DNA of 28,319 bases from Gemmatimonadota bacterium (GTDB lineage Bacteria; GCA-2686955). The stretch lies in the NCBI GenBank assembly GCA_002686955.1, contig NYZA01000149.1, positions 1 to 28,319 on the forward strand. The letters are read 5' to 3'. The notes below the pieces were generated by a model that had not been told where the DNA came from, did no database searches, and was given only the letters and a program-made list of their open reading frames with translations. A program made the translations under genes and the position numbers. Shown here one piece after another: positions 1 through 6,914 of the stretch; within the stretch, counting starts at the first letter, position 1, and each line of letters begins with the position of its first letter.

Positions 1-521
1 ATCGGCTGGCGGACGATTTCGTGAGACGGTTCATGGGGGGCGAGAAGTGGGTCTTCGAACAGATTGAAACGAAAGCATCGGTTCGATACCCGCTCATCCT
101 TCCTCGAATTCCGACGCGCGACAATTTGGCCTACTACACCAATCCCGATAAGAGCGAGGTCCGCGCGGGCGAGCACTACCGGCGCGTTCTCGAGGCGCTG
201 CCACCGGGCGCGCTCGTCGTCGACGATTGGTACCACGGCTACTCGATCATGGCCGACTACTACCAAGGAGTGCAGTCGCTTCGGACCGATGTCGAGGTGC
301 TTCGATGGTTCGAGCGGTGGGGGGGCACGCCCGAGGAACGGGAGGCCCTGGCTGAGCAGATCCTGTATGAGATCGATGCCGGCCGATCGCTCTTCTTGGC
401 CACGAGCCAGTACCCATCATCTACACTGGCCGAGCGGATCGTCGCGGCCGGACATCGGATCGAGCCATGGGCGGATATCGAGGAGCTCCGCCGCGTCGTC
501 TCGGGAAATAGAAAACCATGA
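1..521 (+). CDS. C-terminal end of a probable DUF2723-type membrane protein (5' end outside window)
   Basis: The frame is open from the first base of the window, so the start lies upstream; about 172 residues are visible. The visible part has no membrane segment and reads as a soluble tail. It contains a stretch LPPGALVVDDWYHGY followed by YYQGVQSLRTDVEV, which is the 'Pp-gA-il...Y-q...R-DV-v' pattern I associate with the C-terminal region of DUF2723 membrane proteins (PMT-like, thought to be glycosyltransferases). That assignment rests on this pattern alone. The TGA stop at 519-521 overlaps the ATG of metG at 518 (ATGA), so the two genes are probably co-transcribed and translationally coupled. 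It could equally be the tail of another multi-pass membrane protein. Confidence 0.5.
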   Translation, partial: RLADDFVRRFMGGEKWVFEQIETKASVRYPLILPRIPTRDNLAYYTNPDKSEVRAGEHYRRVLEALPPGALVVDDWYHGYSIMADYYQGVQSLRTDVEVLRWFERWGGTPEEREALAEQILYEIDAGRSLFLATSQYPSSTLAERIVAAGHRIEPWADIEELRRVVSGNRKP

Positions 522-2425
522 GCAATTTTTACGTCACCACACCGATCTACTATGTCAACGATGCGCCCCATATAGGGCACGCCTACACGACTCTGCTCGC
601 CGACGTTCTCGCCCGCTATCACCGCCTGATGGACGAAGCGACGTTTTTTCTGACCGGCACCGACGAGCATGGGCAGAAGGTGCACGACGCCGCTCTGAAG
701 GCCGGCATTTCGCCGCAGCAACATGCCGATCGCACCGTGCTCCGCTTCATTGAGCTCTGGAAACGCCTGGAGGTTTCGAACGACGGTTTCATCCGCACGA
801 CGGAGGAGACCCATCGCCGGGTCGTCAGTGAGATCTTGCGGGACCTGTGGGAGCGCGGCGAGATCTACAAAGGCGAGTACTCCGGCTGGTACTCCGTCCG
901 AGAGGAGCGTTTCTACACCGAAAAGGACCTGGTGGACGGCATGAGCCCAGAGGGCACGCCGGTCGAGCGGGTAGTCGAAGAGAACTATTTCTTCCGCATG
1001 AGCCGATACCAGCAATGGCTGATCGACTACATCGACGAGCATCCGGAGTTCATTCAACCCGAGTTCCGCCGCAACGAAACGCTGGGCGCCCTCAAGCAGC
1101 CGATTCGAGATCTATGTATATCGAGGCCGAAGAGCCGCATGTCCTGGGGGATCGAGCTGCCTTTCGACAACAATTATGTCTGCTACGTCTGGTTCGACGC
1201 GCTCGTCAACTACATCAGCGGCATCGGATTCCGCGGCGATGGCGAGGATTTCGACCGCTGGTGGCCGGCCAGCTACCACCTCATCGGCAAAGACATTTTG
1301 ACGACGCACACGATCTACTGGCCGACCATGCTCCAGGCGATCGGATTGCCGCAGCCGCGCACGATCTTCGCCCATGGTTGGTGGCTCACCGGCGAGGCCA
1401 AGATGAGCAAATCGGTCGGCAATGTGGTCGATCCGATGGCGATGGCCGATCGATACGGTGTCGATGCCTTGCGCTACCACCTGCTCGCCGACATGACCCT
1501 GGGCAACGACGCTTCATTCACCGAAGAGAAATTCATCCGGCGATACAACGCCGATCTCGCGAACGATCTGGGCAATCTGGCGAGCCGGGTCGCAAAGATG
1601 GTGGAGCGGAGCTTCGACGGAGTGCTGCCGGCACCCGCCGATACCGGCGCGGACGAGCAAGCGTTGGAGAAGCACGCGACCGCGGCCGCGACCGAGATGA
1701 TCGACCATGTGCTCTCCATGTCGCTCGATCGGGGCATCGCTCGGGTGCTGGAGACGGTTCGCGAGACCAACCGCTACTTCGACCGGGCCGCCCCATGGAC
1801 ACTGGCCAAGAAGGGTGATTTGGAGCGGCTCGGCACCGTTCTGTACACTGCGGCGGAGAGCCTGCGCGTGGTTTCGGGATTGCTCTTCCCGGTCATCCCC
1901 CAGAAGATGGGCGAGCTGCGGCGCACCCTCGGCCTGCCCGAAGAGAAGATCGAGCCACATTTCTCCGAGCTCTCGAAGTGGGGCGGCCTGACCCCCGGTT
2001 CTCGTCTCGCCCCGCTGAGCGGCCTCTTCCCCCGCATCAAGAAAGCGAAGCCGGCTCGGGAACCAGCGGCGCCATCCACCGAGACCGCGCCCACCGAAGT
2101 GGAGCTTTGTGAGATCGGCGACGTGGAAAAACTGGGGCTCACGACCGCCGTGGTACTCGACGCCCGGCCCGTGGAAGACGCCGATCGTCTGCTGCGCTTG
2201 GAGATCGATCTCGGCACCGAAAAGCGCCAGATCGTGGCCGGCATCGCGAAACAGTATTCCCCCGATCAGCTCGTCGGTAGAACCATCGTCGTGGTGGCCA
2301 ATCTGCAGCCGGCCGAGATCAGGGGGGTTCGCTCCAACGGAATGTTGCTGGCGGCCAAGAAGGGGAAGAAACTGCGTCTCTTGACAGTGGACGGCGAAAC
2401 CCCCGGGGGATGGCGAATCAGCTGA
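518..2425 (+). CDS. metG: methionyl-tRNA synthetase
   Basis: Charges tRNA-Met with methionine in the cytoplasm. The 635-residue product begins with a class I Rossmann domain carrying the HIGH signature (PHIGHAY, near residue 18). KMSKS lies near residue 296, just after the HGWWLTGEAK segment. An anticodon-binding helical domain follows, and residues about 535-635 form a Trbp111/EMAP-like tRNA-binding domain (RQIVAGIAKQY, NLQP, RGVRSNGMLLAA). The connective region (GWYSVREERFYTE onwards) lacks the CxxC zinc knuckles of many MetRS, so this is a zinc-less form. The ATG at 518 overlaps the upstream stop by 4 bp. The TGA at 2423-2425 overlaps the convergent ftsY stop (2418-2420), so the two reading frames share 8 bp. 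Confidence 0.97.
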   Translation: MSNFYVTTPIYYVNDAPHIGHAYTTLLADVLARYHRLMDEATFFLTGTDEHGQKVHDAALKAGISPQQHADRTVLRFIELWKRLEVSNDGFIRTTEETHRRVVSEILRDLWERGEIYKGEYSGWYSVREERFYTEKDLVDGMSPEGTPVERVVEENYFFRMSRYQQWLIDYIDEHPEFIQPEFRRNETLGALKQPIRDLCISRPKSRMSWGIELPFDNNYVCYVWFDALVNYISGIGFRGDGEDFDRWWPASYHLIGKDILTTHTIYWPTMLQAIGLPQPRTIFAHGWWLTGEAKMSKSVGNVVDPMAMADRYGVDALRYHLLADMTLGNDASFTEEKFIRRYNADLANDLGNLASRVAKMVERSFDGVLPAPADTGADEQALEKHATAAATEMIDHVLSMSLDRGIARVLETVRETNRYFDRAAPWTLAKKGDLERLGTVLYTAAESLRVVSGLLFPVIPQKMGELRRTLGLPEEKIEPHFSELSKWGGLTPGSRLAPLSGLFPRIKKAKPAREPAAPSTETAPTEVELCEIGDVEKLGLTTAVVLDARPVEDADRLLRLEIDLGTEKRQIVAGIAKQYSPDQLVGRTIVVVANLQPAEIRGVRSNGMLLAAKKGKKLRLLTVDGETPGGWRIS

Positions 2426-3368
2426 TATCGAGAAGCTCGTCGACGAAAAGCTCCGGATCGAAATCGTGCAGATCGTCGATCCCCTCCCCCACTCCGACCA
2501 GCCGCACGGGGATGCCGAGCTCGGCCTTGACCGCCACGACCACGCCACCCTTCGCGGTTCCGTCGATCTTGGTGAGGATCACCCCGCTCAGGCCGACCGC
2601 CTCGTGGAAACGGTGGGCCTGAACCAATCCGTTCTGGCCGGTGACGCCGTCGAGGACCAAAAGGGATTCGTGCGGCATCGCCGGATCGGCCCGGCGCAGT
2701 ACCCGGTGCACTTTCCTGAGCTCCTCCATCAGATTCGTTTTCGTATGCAGGCGTCCCGCCGTGTCGACCAATAAAATGTCGGCCTTTCGCGCCTTCGCCG
2801 CCGCCAGCGCATCGAAGGTCACCGCGGCCGGATCGGTCCCTTGATCCTGACAGATCAGATCGGCCCCGGCACGATCGGCCCAGACGGCGAGCTGATCGAC
2901 GGCCGCCGCCCGAAATGTGTCGGCCGCCGCGATGACGACACTCTTTCCCTCGTCGCGAAAACGGTGCGCCAGCTTGCCGATCGTGGTGGTCTTTCCCGAG
3001 CCGTTCACACCGAGAATCAGAAGAACACGCGGGCGCGTCGAGCCGGCGGGAGCAACACTTGGAGGCGGGTCGCCCAGAATCGCCAGCAGCTCCTCGCGGA
3101 GCGCCGTGCTCAGATCAGCGGAGGACCCGAGCCGCTCGGCCCGAATCCGCCCCCGGAGGCCATCGATCACCCGCTCGCACGAGCGCACACCGATATCCGC
3201 TTCGTACAGGATCTCCTCGAGCTCCTCCAGCAGATCTTCGTCGATCCGTCCCCCGCGCAGAGCCGAGCCGAGCCGACCGGCCATGCGAGCGCGGGTGCGC
3301 GCAAGCCCGGCGCGGAAGCGCCCGCGGCGATCGGACCGCGAATCGGTTTTCTCTTTCTTCCTGAACAT
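2418..3368 (-). CDS. ftsY: signal recognition particle receptor FtsY
   Basis: SRP receptor GTPase that docks ribosome-SRP complexes at the inner membrane for co-translational insertion. The 316 residues comprise a short basic N-terminus, the helical N domain (about 20-100) and the G domain. Visible GTPase motifs are GVNGSGKTTTIGKL (P-loop), DTFRAAAVDQL, DTAGRLHTKTNLMEEL and LTKIDGTAKGGV. The long acidic A domain of the E. coli protein is absent, as in many other bacteria. The gene starts at ATG 3368, 22 bp after the mrp stop on the same strand, and so probably forms an operon with mrp. It converges on metG with an 8-bp overlap. Confidence 0.96.
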   Translation of the reverse strand: MFRKKEKTDSRSDRRGRFRAGLARTRARMAGRLGSALRGGRIDEDLLEELEEILYEADIGVRSCERVIDGLRGRIRAERLGSSADLSTALREELLAILGDPPPSVAPAGSTRPRVLLILGVNGSGKTTTIGKLAHRFRDEGKSVVIAAADTFRAAAVDQLAVWADRAGADLICQDQGTDPAAVTFDALAAAKARKADILLVDTAGRLHTKTNLMEELRKVHRVLRRADPAMPHESLLVLDGVTGQNGLVQAHRFHEAVGLSGVILTKIDGTAKGGVVVAVKAELGIPVRLVGVGEGIDDLHDFDPELFVDELLDIS

Positions 3369-3390
3369 CTACGAACGCCCCCTCGGGCGA

Positions 3391-4650
3391 CTATCGAGCC
3401 GCCGCTCCCATATTTGCCGGCCTGGCGCCGTGCACCGCCTCCGCGAGCTCGACGAAAGCCCGCGACACCGGCGCCTCGGGTCGCGCCAGCACGATCGGCT
3501 CCCCGGCATCGGCCTGTTCGCCCACGGCAGGATCGAGAGGGATCCGCCCGAGAAAGGGCACGCCGACGGCCTCGGCCTCGCGCTCCGCTCCGCCCTCGCC
3601 GAAAATCGGTGTCGCTTCCCCGCAATCGTCGCAAACGAAAGTGCTCATGTTCTCGACCAGCCCAACGATCGGAACATCGATCTTCTCGAACATGCGAATG
3701 CACCGGCGCACATCGGCAAGCGCCACTTTTTGCGGCGTGCTCACCACGACCGCGCCCCAGACCCGCGTGATCTGGGCCAGGCTGAGCTGCACATCTCCCG
3801 TTCCAGGCGGCAGATCGACCACGAGATAGTCGAGCTCGCCCCAGTCGACATCGAGAAGGAACTGGCGCAGCGCCCCCATCAGCATCGGACCGCGCCACAC
3901 CACCGCCTCGCCCGGATCGACTAGAAAGCCCATCGACATCAGCTTCATGCCGAGCTTGGCCACCGGCTCGATCTTCTTCTCCGATGTCGCCGCCGGCTTC
4001 TCTCGGTGGCCGGCCATGATCGCGAGGCTCGGTCCGTAGATGTCGGCATCCAGCAGCCCGACTCGCCGGCCCTGGCCGCTCAACGCCGCCGCGAGATTCA
4101 ACGCAACGCTTGACTTTCCCACTCCCCCCTTTCCGCTGGCGACCGCCACCAAACGCCCGATTCCGCGTAGCGGCGCCTGCGACTCGAAGGGGTCGGGTGC
4201 CGCCGGGCGCGCGGGCTGTCCAGCGCCCTCTCGGGACCCGCCCTCCCCCCTTGCGGCCGGAGGCGTCAGCGGCCGATGGCCCGCCGCCGGCCCCGCCGCC
4301 TGATCGCGCGGCGGCTGGTTCATCAGGATGATTCCGGCCGACTCCACCCCCGGCACCTGCTCGACCCTCTCCTTGATCATCCCCCCCAGCTTCTTCCGCA
4401 CTTCGGGATCGGGATTGGAGATCGAGAGGGTGATCGTCGCCTGCCCCTCGCGCACCCGCACGCCGGTCACCAGACCCAGCGCCATCACATCGGCCTCGAG
4501 CCCCGGCGCCTTCGTGCTTCGTAGCGCCTCGGTGATCGCCCCCTGGAGCGAGGGGGGCCGGGGCTCGGCACCCGCCATCTCACCGCGACTCGCCGGCATC
4601 GGCGGAGCCGAAGGCTTGCGCTTCTTTCGCCATTTTTCGAAAAGGCCCAT
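3391..4650 (-). CDS. mrp: Mrp/NBP35-family iron-sulfur cluster carrier ATPase
   Basis: A P-loop ATPase of the Mrp/ApbC family, which carries and transfers Fe-S clusters. The 419-residue product has a basic N-terminus (MGLFEKWRKKRK). A MIP18/DUF59-type domain follows at about residues 35-115, then a Pro/Ala/Gly-rich linker. The deviant Walker A ATPase core has GKGGVGKSS, LLDADIYGPS and VVDLPPGTGDVQL. A C-terminal CxxC (FVCDDC) is the expected cluster-binding pair. The frame stays open upstream to 4758, but ATG 4650 is preceded by GGAGA (4656-4660) at a 5-nt spacing and the Met-Gly-Leu start also occurs in the duplicated copy at 5722, so I choose it. The first 42 codons plus the RBS are duplicated about 1.07 kb upstream, around a toxin-antitoxin pair. 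Confidence 0.95.
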   Translation of the reverse strand: MGLFEKWRKKRKPSAPPMPASRGEMAGAEPRPPSLQGAITEALRSTKAPGLEADVMALGLVTGVRVREGQATITLSISNPDPEVRKKLGGMIKERVEQVPGVESAGIILMNQPPRDQAAGPAAGHRPLTPPAARGEGGSREGAGQPARPAAPDPFESQAPLRGIGRLVAVASGKGGVGKSSVALNLAAALSGQGRRVGLLDADIYGPSLAIMAGHREKPAATSEKKIEPVAKLGMKLMSMGFLVDPGEAVVWRGPMLMGALRQFLLDVDWGELDYLVVDLPPGTGDVQLSLAQITRVWGAVVVSTPQKVALADVRRCIRMFEKIDVPIVGLVENMSTFVCDDCGEATPIFGEGGAEREAEAVGVPFLGRIPLDPAVGEQADAGEPIVLARPEAPVSRAFVELAEAVHGARPANMGAAAR

Positions 4651-4660
4651 GCGTGTCTCC
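4524..4660 (+). repeat. 137-bp direct repeat, copy within intact mrp 5' end
   Basis: This segment covers the RBS, start codon and first 42 codons of the intact mrp gene (read on the minus strand). It matches 5596-5732 in the same orientation at 136 of 137 positions; the only difference is G at 4595 against A at 5667. Identity ends sharply at both edges. The offset is 1072 bp. Confidence 0.97.
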
Positions 4661-4712
4661 GATCTGTCGTGTCGCCCCAACTCCTGCCGCCAAATTCCGC
4701 AATCGCAGGTGT

Positions 4713-4728
4713 AGCGGCGCGCGCCGCT
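4713..4728. repeat. 16-bp perfect GC palindrome downstream of the HEPN gene
   Basis: AGCGGCGC followed directly by its reverse complement GCGCCGCT. It lies in the 141-bp gap between the HEPN stop and the mrp start. There is no T-run on either side, so it is not a classical intrinsic terminator. It could weaken read-through from the toxin-antitoxin pair into mrp, but that is a guess. Confidence 0.4.
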
Positions 4729-4791
4729 GTTGAGTAGTCGCTGGTAGGATGGTCGCAACCGGTGCCCCGCTTCGGCTCACGGCCTCGAGTC

Positions 4792-5193
4792 TTAGATCGC
4801 CCCAAGGCGCTCACCGACCCACTGGATCGTACCAGCGGCGAGGCGGAGCGCCTTCGCGTACTCCTCCCTGGTGACCGGCTCGGCCAGCGTGGGGTAGCGC
4901 GTGTGGACGGCGTACTCCGACAGGTCGCCCAGGTCGCCGAGCTCGCCTGGAACCGACTCGCCGAGCTTGACCAGCAGACCCAGCAAGGTGTCGATGTCAT
5001 GGGTGCGAGGGAAGCTCTGCTCCAGGGCGATGAGCAGCGCCTTCAGGGCCTTTTCGACGGCCTGCTGTGCCTCGAAGCAGAGATCCTCGTACAGAGCATC
5101 TTCGGCGCCGGCTCCGGCGATGGCCAGATTGCTTCGGGCACGGAGCATCCACGCGGCGGGAGTGGTCGGATCGCGAGGATCATCCTGCGTCAT
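4792..5193 (-). CDS. HEPN domain protein (HepT-like toxin of an MNT-HEPN pair)
   Basis: 133-residue, mostly helical protein of the HEPN family (PF05168 type). These proteins pair with MNT nucleotidyltransferases as toxin-antitoxin modules in which the HEPN member is usually the RNase toxin. Visible family features are ARSNLAIA near the start, CFEAQQAVEKALKALLIA (the HEPN core helix), THDIDTLLGLL, and YAVHTRYPT near the end. I do not see an unambiguous Rx4-6H ribonuclease motif, so the toxic activity is uncertain. ATG 5193 overlaps the MNT stop (5180-5182) by 14 bp, which implies translational coupling; the longer open frame to 5367 runs through the MNT gene and was rejected. Its TAA is 141 bp from the mrp start. 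Confidence 0.88.
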   Translation of the reverse strand: MTQDDPRDPTTPAAWMLRARSNLAIAGAGAEDALYEDLCFEAQQAVEKALKALLIALEQSFPRTHDIDTLLGLLVKLGESVPGELGDLGDLSEYAVHTRYPTLAEPVTREEYAKALRLAAGTIQWVGERLGAI

Positions 5194-5518
5194 GCACGAC
5201 TCTCCCTTCTTCGAGGGCGGCGCGATACACCAGAAACGGGGAGTCTCCGTAGTGCTCCACGTCTTCGGGATGTACGACCAGGATGTCGATCGGGTAGAAC
5301 CGGAGCCCGAGGGACTTGCGAATCTCTCGCGCCAAATGACGACGATGGACGCCGCGCTTGATGACAAGGAAGTCCAAATCGCTGTCCGGAGTCATTTCGC
5401 CGCGCGCCGCAGATCCGAAGAGAATGAGCTTCTCGGGCTCCGCGAGGCGCACGATCGCGGCCACGATCTTCTCCAGTTCGACTTCATCGATCTCGTTGGC
5501 GGCTCGTTCGCGACTCAT
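5180..5518 (-). CDS. MNT-family nucleotidyltransferase (MntA-like antitoxin)
   Basis: 112-residue minimal nucleotidyltransferase with the polymerase-beta signature GSAARGEMTPDSDLDFLVI (GSxARG followed by SDxDxL), which supplies the metal-binding Asp pair. In characterised MNT-HEPN modules the MNT protein neutralises the HEPN toxin, in some cases by adding AMP to it. ATG 5518 is chosen over GTG 5527 because AGGAGG (5527-5532) lies 8 nt upstream of the ATG; the GTG would overlap the Shine-Dalgarno. The gene precedes and overlaps the HEPN gene. It starts only 12 bp after the end of the small chimeric ORF built from the duplicated mrp 5' end, so translation initiated at the copied mrp RBS may feed into this pair. 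Confidence 0.9.
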   Translation of the reverse strand: MSRERAANEIDEVELEKIVAAIVRLAEPEKLILFGSAARGEMTPDSDLDFLVIKRGVHRRHLAREIRKSLGLRFYPIDILVVHPEDVEHYGDSPFLVYRAALEEGRVVHDAG

Positions 5519-5526
5519 GGCCAACA

Positions 5527-5532
5527 CCTCCT
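5527..5532 (-). promoter_or_regulatory. Shine-Dalgarno AGGAGG of the MNT gene
   Basis: Perfect AGGAGG on the minus strand, 8 nt before ATG 5518. It decides the start against GTG 5527. It overlaps the stop codon region of the preceding chimeric mini-ORF (5531-5722). Confidence 0.75.
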
Positions 5533-5722
5533 AAACGGGAGAGTACAGAGCGGTCTTGCTCATGCGCAAGTCTACGCACTCCTTCAGAGAGGGCCGCGCC
5601 TCGGTGATCGCCCCCTGGAGCGAGGGGGGCCGGGGCTCGGCACCCGCCATCTCACCGCGACTCGCCAGCATCGGCGGAGCCGAAGGCTTGCGCTTCTTTC
5701 GCCATTTTTCGAAAAGGCCCAT
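5531..5722 (-). pseudogene. mrp 5' fragment fused to unrelated tail (63-codon chimeric ORF)
   Basis: The first 42 codons match mrp codons 1-42 with one Pro-to-Leu change, and the mrp Shine-Dalgarno (GGAGA, 5728-5732) is retained. At 5595 the similarity to mrp stops and the frame continues into about 21 unrelated codons (RPSLKECVDLRMSKTALYSPV) before a stop at 5531-5533. It cannot form an Mrp ATPase because nearly all of the MIP18 domain and the whole P-loop domain are missing. It is probably the by-product of the duplication that accompanied insertion of the MNT-HEPN pair. Because it keeps the mrp initiation region and ends 12 bp before the MNT start, it may act as a translated leader for the toxin-antitoxin genes. 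Confidence 0.85.
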
Positions 5723-5732
5723 GCGTGTCTCC
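5596..5732 (+). repeat. 137-bp direct repeat, copy flanking the MNT-HEPN pair
   Basis: Second copy of the mrp 5' segment, in the same orientation as the copy at 4524-4660. The single substitution changes a Pro codon of mrp to Leu (PMPASR becomes PMLASR). Together the two copies bracket 935 bp holding the MNT and HEPN genes, so homologous recombination between them would delete 1072 bp and leave one intact mrp. Confidence 0.97.
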
Positions 5733-5767
5733 AATCGAACTCGCGAGGATAACAGCATGGGACCGAA

Positions 5768-6208
5768 CTAGAACTCGTCCAAGGCCCCCCGGGCGCCGCT
5801 CTCTTCGGCCCATTCGCCGAGCGGGAAGGGCGGCAACGCATACTCCGTGGGTTGGATGCGCAGGGTGTTGTCGTAGGAGCAAGCCGCCAAAGCCTCCGGC
5901 TCCGATGGCGATTCCAACCCGACCACAAGAATCAAATGCGCCGGCAAGGCCACAAGCGCCAAATCCCCGTCAACCGCCAGCGCCGCCGCATCGACGACAC
6001 CGCCCAAACGCCCCAGCTCTATCGGCTCCCCCTCCGCCCCCGATCCGAGCACGATCAGATCGGCGTCGCTCGCGATCAGGTCGAAATCGGGCGTCGAGAC
6101 GAGGAGCGCGATTCCCTCGGAGCCCAGCAGGACCGAGGCGGCCAGCCAACCGGCTCCCGCGATCGCCGAAGCCCTCTGGATCGCATCTCTCGAATCAAAG
6201 AACCGCAT
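5768..6208 (-). CDS. hypothetical protein
   Basis: 146 residues, function not recognised. It starts MRFFDSRDAIQRASAIAG and contains several short hydrophobic stretches (WLAASVLLG, ALLVS, ADLIVLGSG, LALVALPAHLILVVGLE), suggesting a compact alpha/beta fold rather than true membrane helices. It ends with an acidic tail. ATG 6208 is preceded by GGAGG (6215-6219) at 6 nt, a strong Shine-Dalgarno, and is preferred over the longer frame to 6280. The gene lies upstream of the duplicated mrp fragment on the same strand. Before the 1072-bp unit was added, only about 45 bp would have separated it from the mrp start, so it may have been the first gene of the mrp-ftsY operon. A small regulatory fold such as roadblock/LC7 is conceivable but unsupported. 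Confidence 0.6.
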   Translation of the reverse strand: MRFFDSRDAIQRASAIAGAGWLAASVLLGSEGIALLVSTPDFDLIASDADLIVLGSGAEGEPIELGRLGGVVDAAALAVDGDLALVALPAHLILVVGLESPSEPEALAACSYDNTLRIQPTEYALPPFPLGEWAEESGARGALDEF

Positions 6209-6548
6209 ATCCGCCCTCCGATCCTTCCGCGACGGGTTGTTCTCTCTGACCGCGCCTTGCCTAAACGCTAGCATGCCCAAAGCGTGCGGTTGAGCCCCCT
6301 AGACGCACCCTTCTTTCGGATCGGCATCGAAGTCGAAGTGGGAGGACCGAGCACTGCTCCGCCGATCCCCGTCGTCACGAATCCAGGCCCGCCCCGTCGC
6401 CCCGCGCGCCGCGAACGCAACGCTCTGCGCGCCCCTCCACGATAGAGCCCGGAGCCCACGCGCCCCACCAAGGATCCGCGGACCTCGAACCCCGTGGTTC
6501 AACCCATTCCCCGGAGCATCGCGGAAGCGAGGGCGTCGCTCCGCGCCA

Positions 6549-6652
6549 CAACCCCCGGCTCACGAATCGGACCTTCGGAATGTGACGCAAGCAGCGGTCG
6601 CAACTCCCGGTTCACGCACGGAAGCCCCAGCTCATGACGCTAGTATGTGTCG
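6549..6652. repeat. two degenerate 52-bp tandem units
   Basis: Units starting at 6549 and 6601 align without gaps at about 33 of 52 positions. They share CAACnCCCGGnTCACG at the left and TGACGCnAGnA at the right. A third position one period further (6653) repeats only the leading CAACTC. The similarity is modest and could be the remains of an old duplication. Confidence 0.4.
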
Positions 6653-6687
6653 CAACTCGCGCTTTCCCTGAAAGAGCGCCGAGTTGC
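6652..6687. repeat. imperfect inverted repeat (hairpin)
   Basis: GCAACTCG at 6652-6659 pairs with CGAGTTGC at 6680-6687. Inside, CTTTC (6662-6666) pairs with GAAAG (6670-6674) around a 3-nt loop, with small bulges between. No T-run follows on either strand, so it may be an RNA structure or protein site rather than a terminator. Confidence 0.45.
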
Positions 6688-6834
6688 GGCGCTCCAACCC
6701 CAAGGTGGGGCGCGGCGGGCCCACCAGCGTCGAGTGCAAACAGGGCGTCGCGTGCGGGGACGCGGAGCCGGGGGGCGGGCCTGGCTTCGAATGGCGGCGA
6801 TCGGCGAACCAATACTCAGTCCTCCCCCCCGTCT

Positions 6835-6863
6835 TTGACACCGGAAGCGCTTGGGGCTACCGT
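6835..6863 (+). promoter_or_regulatory. candidate sigma70-type promoter for gmhA
   Basis: TTGACA (6835-6840), a perfect -35 box, lies 17 nt before TACCGT (6858-6863), a weak -10 box keeping the T-A...T positions. This would start transcription around 6870, about 45 nt before the gmhA ATG at 6915. Confidence 0.45.
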
Positions 6864-6914
6864 GCTTGGGTCCCCCTGGGAAATCCACCCAACCCATCCG
6901 CCGACGCGAAATCG

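Larger units (their letters stand above)
6209..6914. other. 706-bp gene-free region with degenerate repeats
   Basis: No frame here shows convincing protein character; the short ORFs on both strands are rich in Arg, Pro and Gly and mutually overlapping. The stretch holds a degenerate 52-bp periodicity (6549, 6601, 6653), an imperfect hairpin (6652-6687) and a promoter for gmhA near its right end. I checked for tRNA-like T-loops around 6480-6515 and found no matching cloverleaf. Confidence 0.6.

Noticed and set aside
2841-3924. Long plus-strand ORFs opposite ftsY and mrp
   Set aside because: They are antisense shadows of two clear GTPase/ATPase genes and have Arg/Pro-rich, low-complexity translations without any domain.
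4651-4758. Longer N-terminus for mrp starting at 4758
   Set aside because: No RBS there, no similarity to Mrp, and the duplicated copy diverges immediately upstream of the 4650 start and its RBS.
4600-5800. Insertion sequence or transposon carrying the MNT-HEPN pair
   Set aside because: No transposase gene, terminal inverted repeats or short target duplication could be seen; only the 137-bp direct repeat is supported.
6480-6515. tRNA-like T-loop sequences (GGTTCAACCC, GGTTCGAGG on the other strand)
   Set aside because: No matching acceptor, D or anticodon arms could be folded around them.
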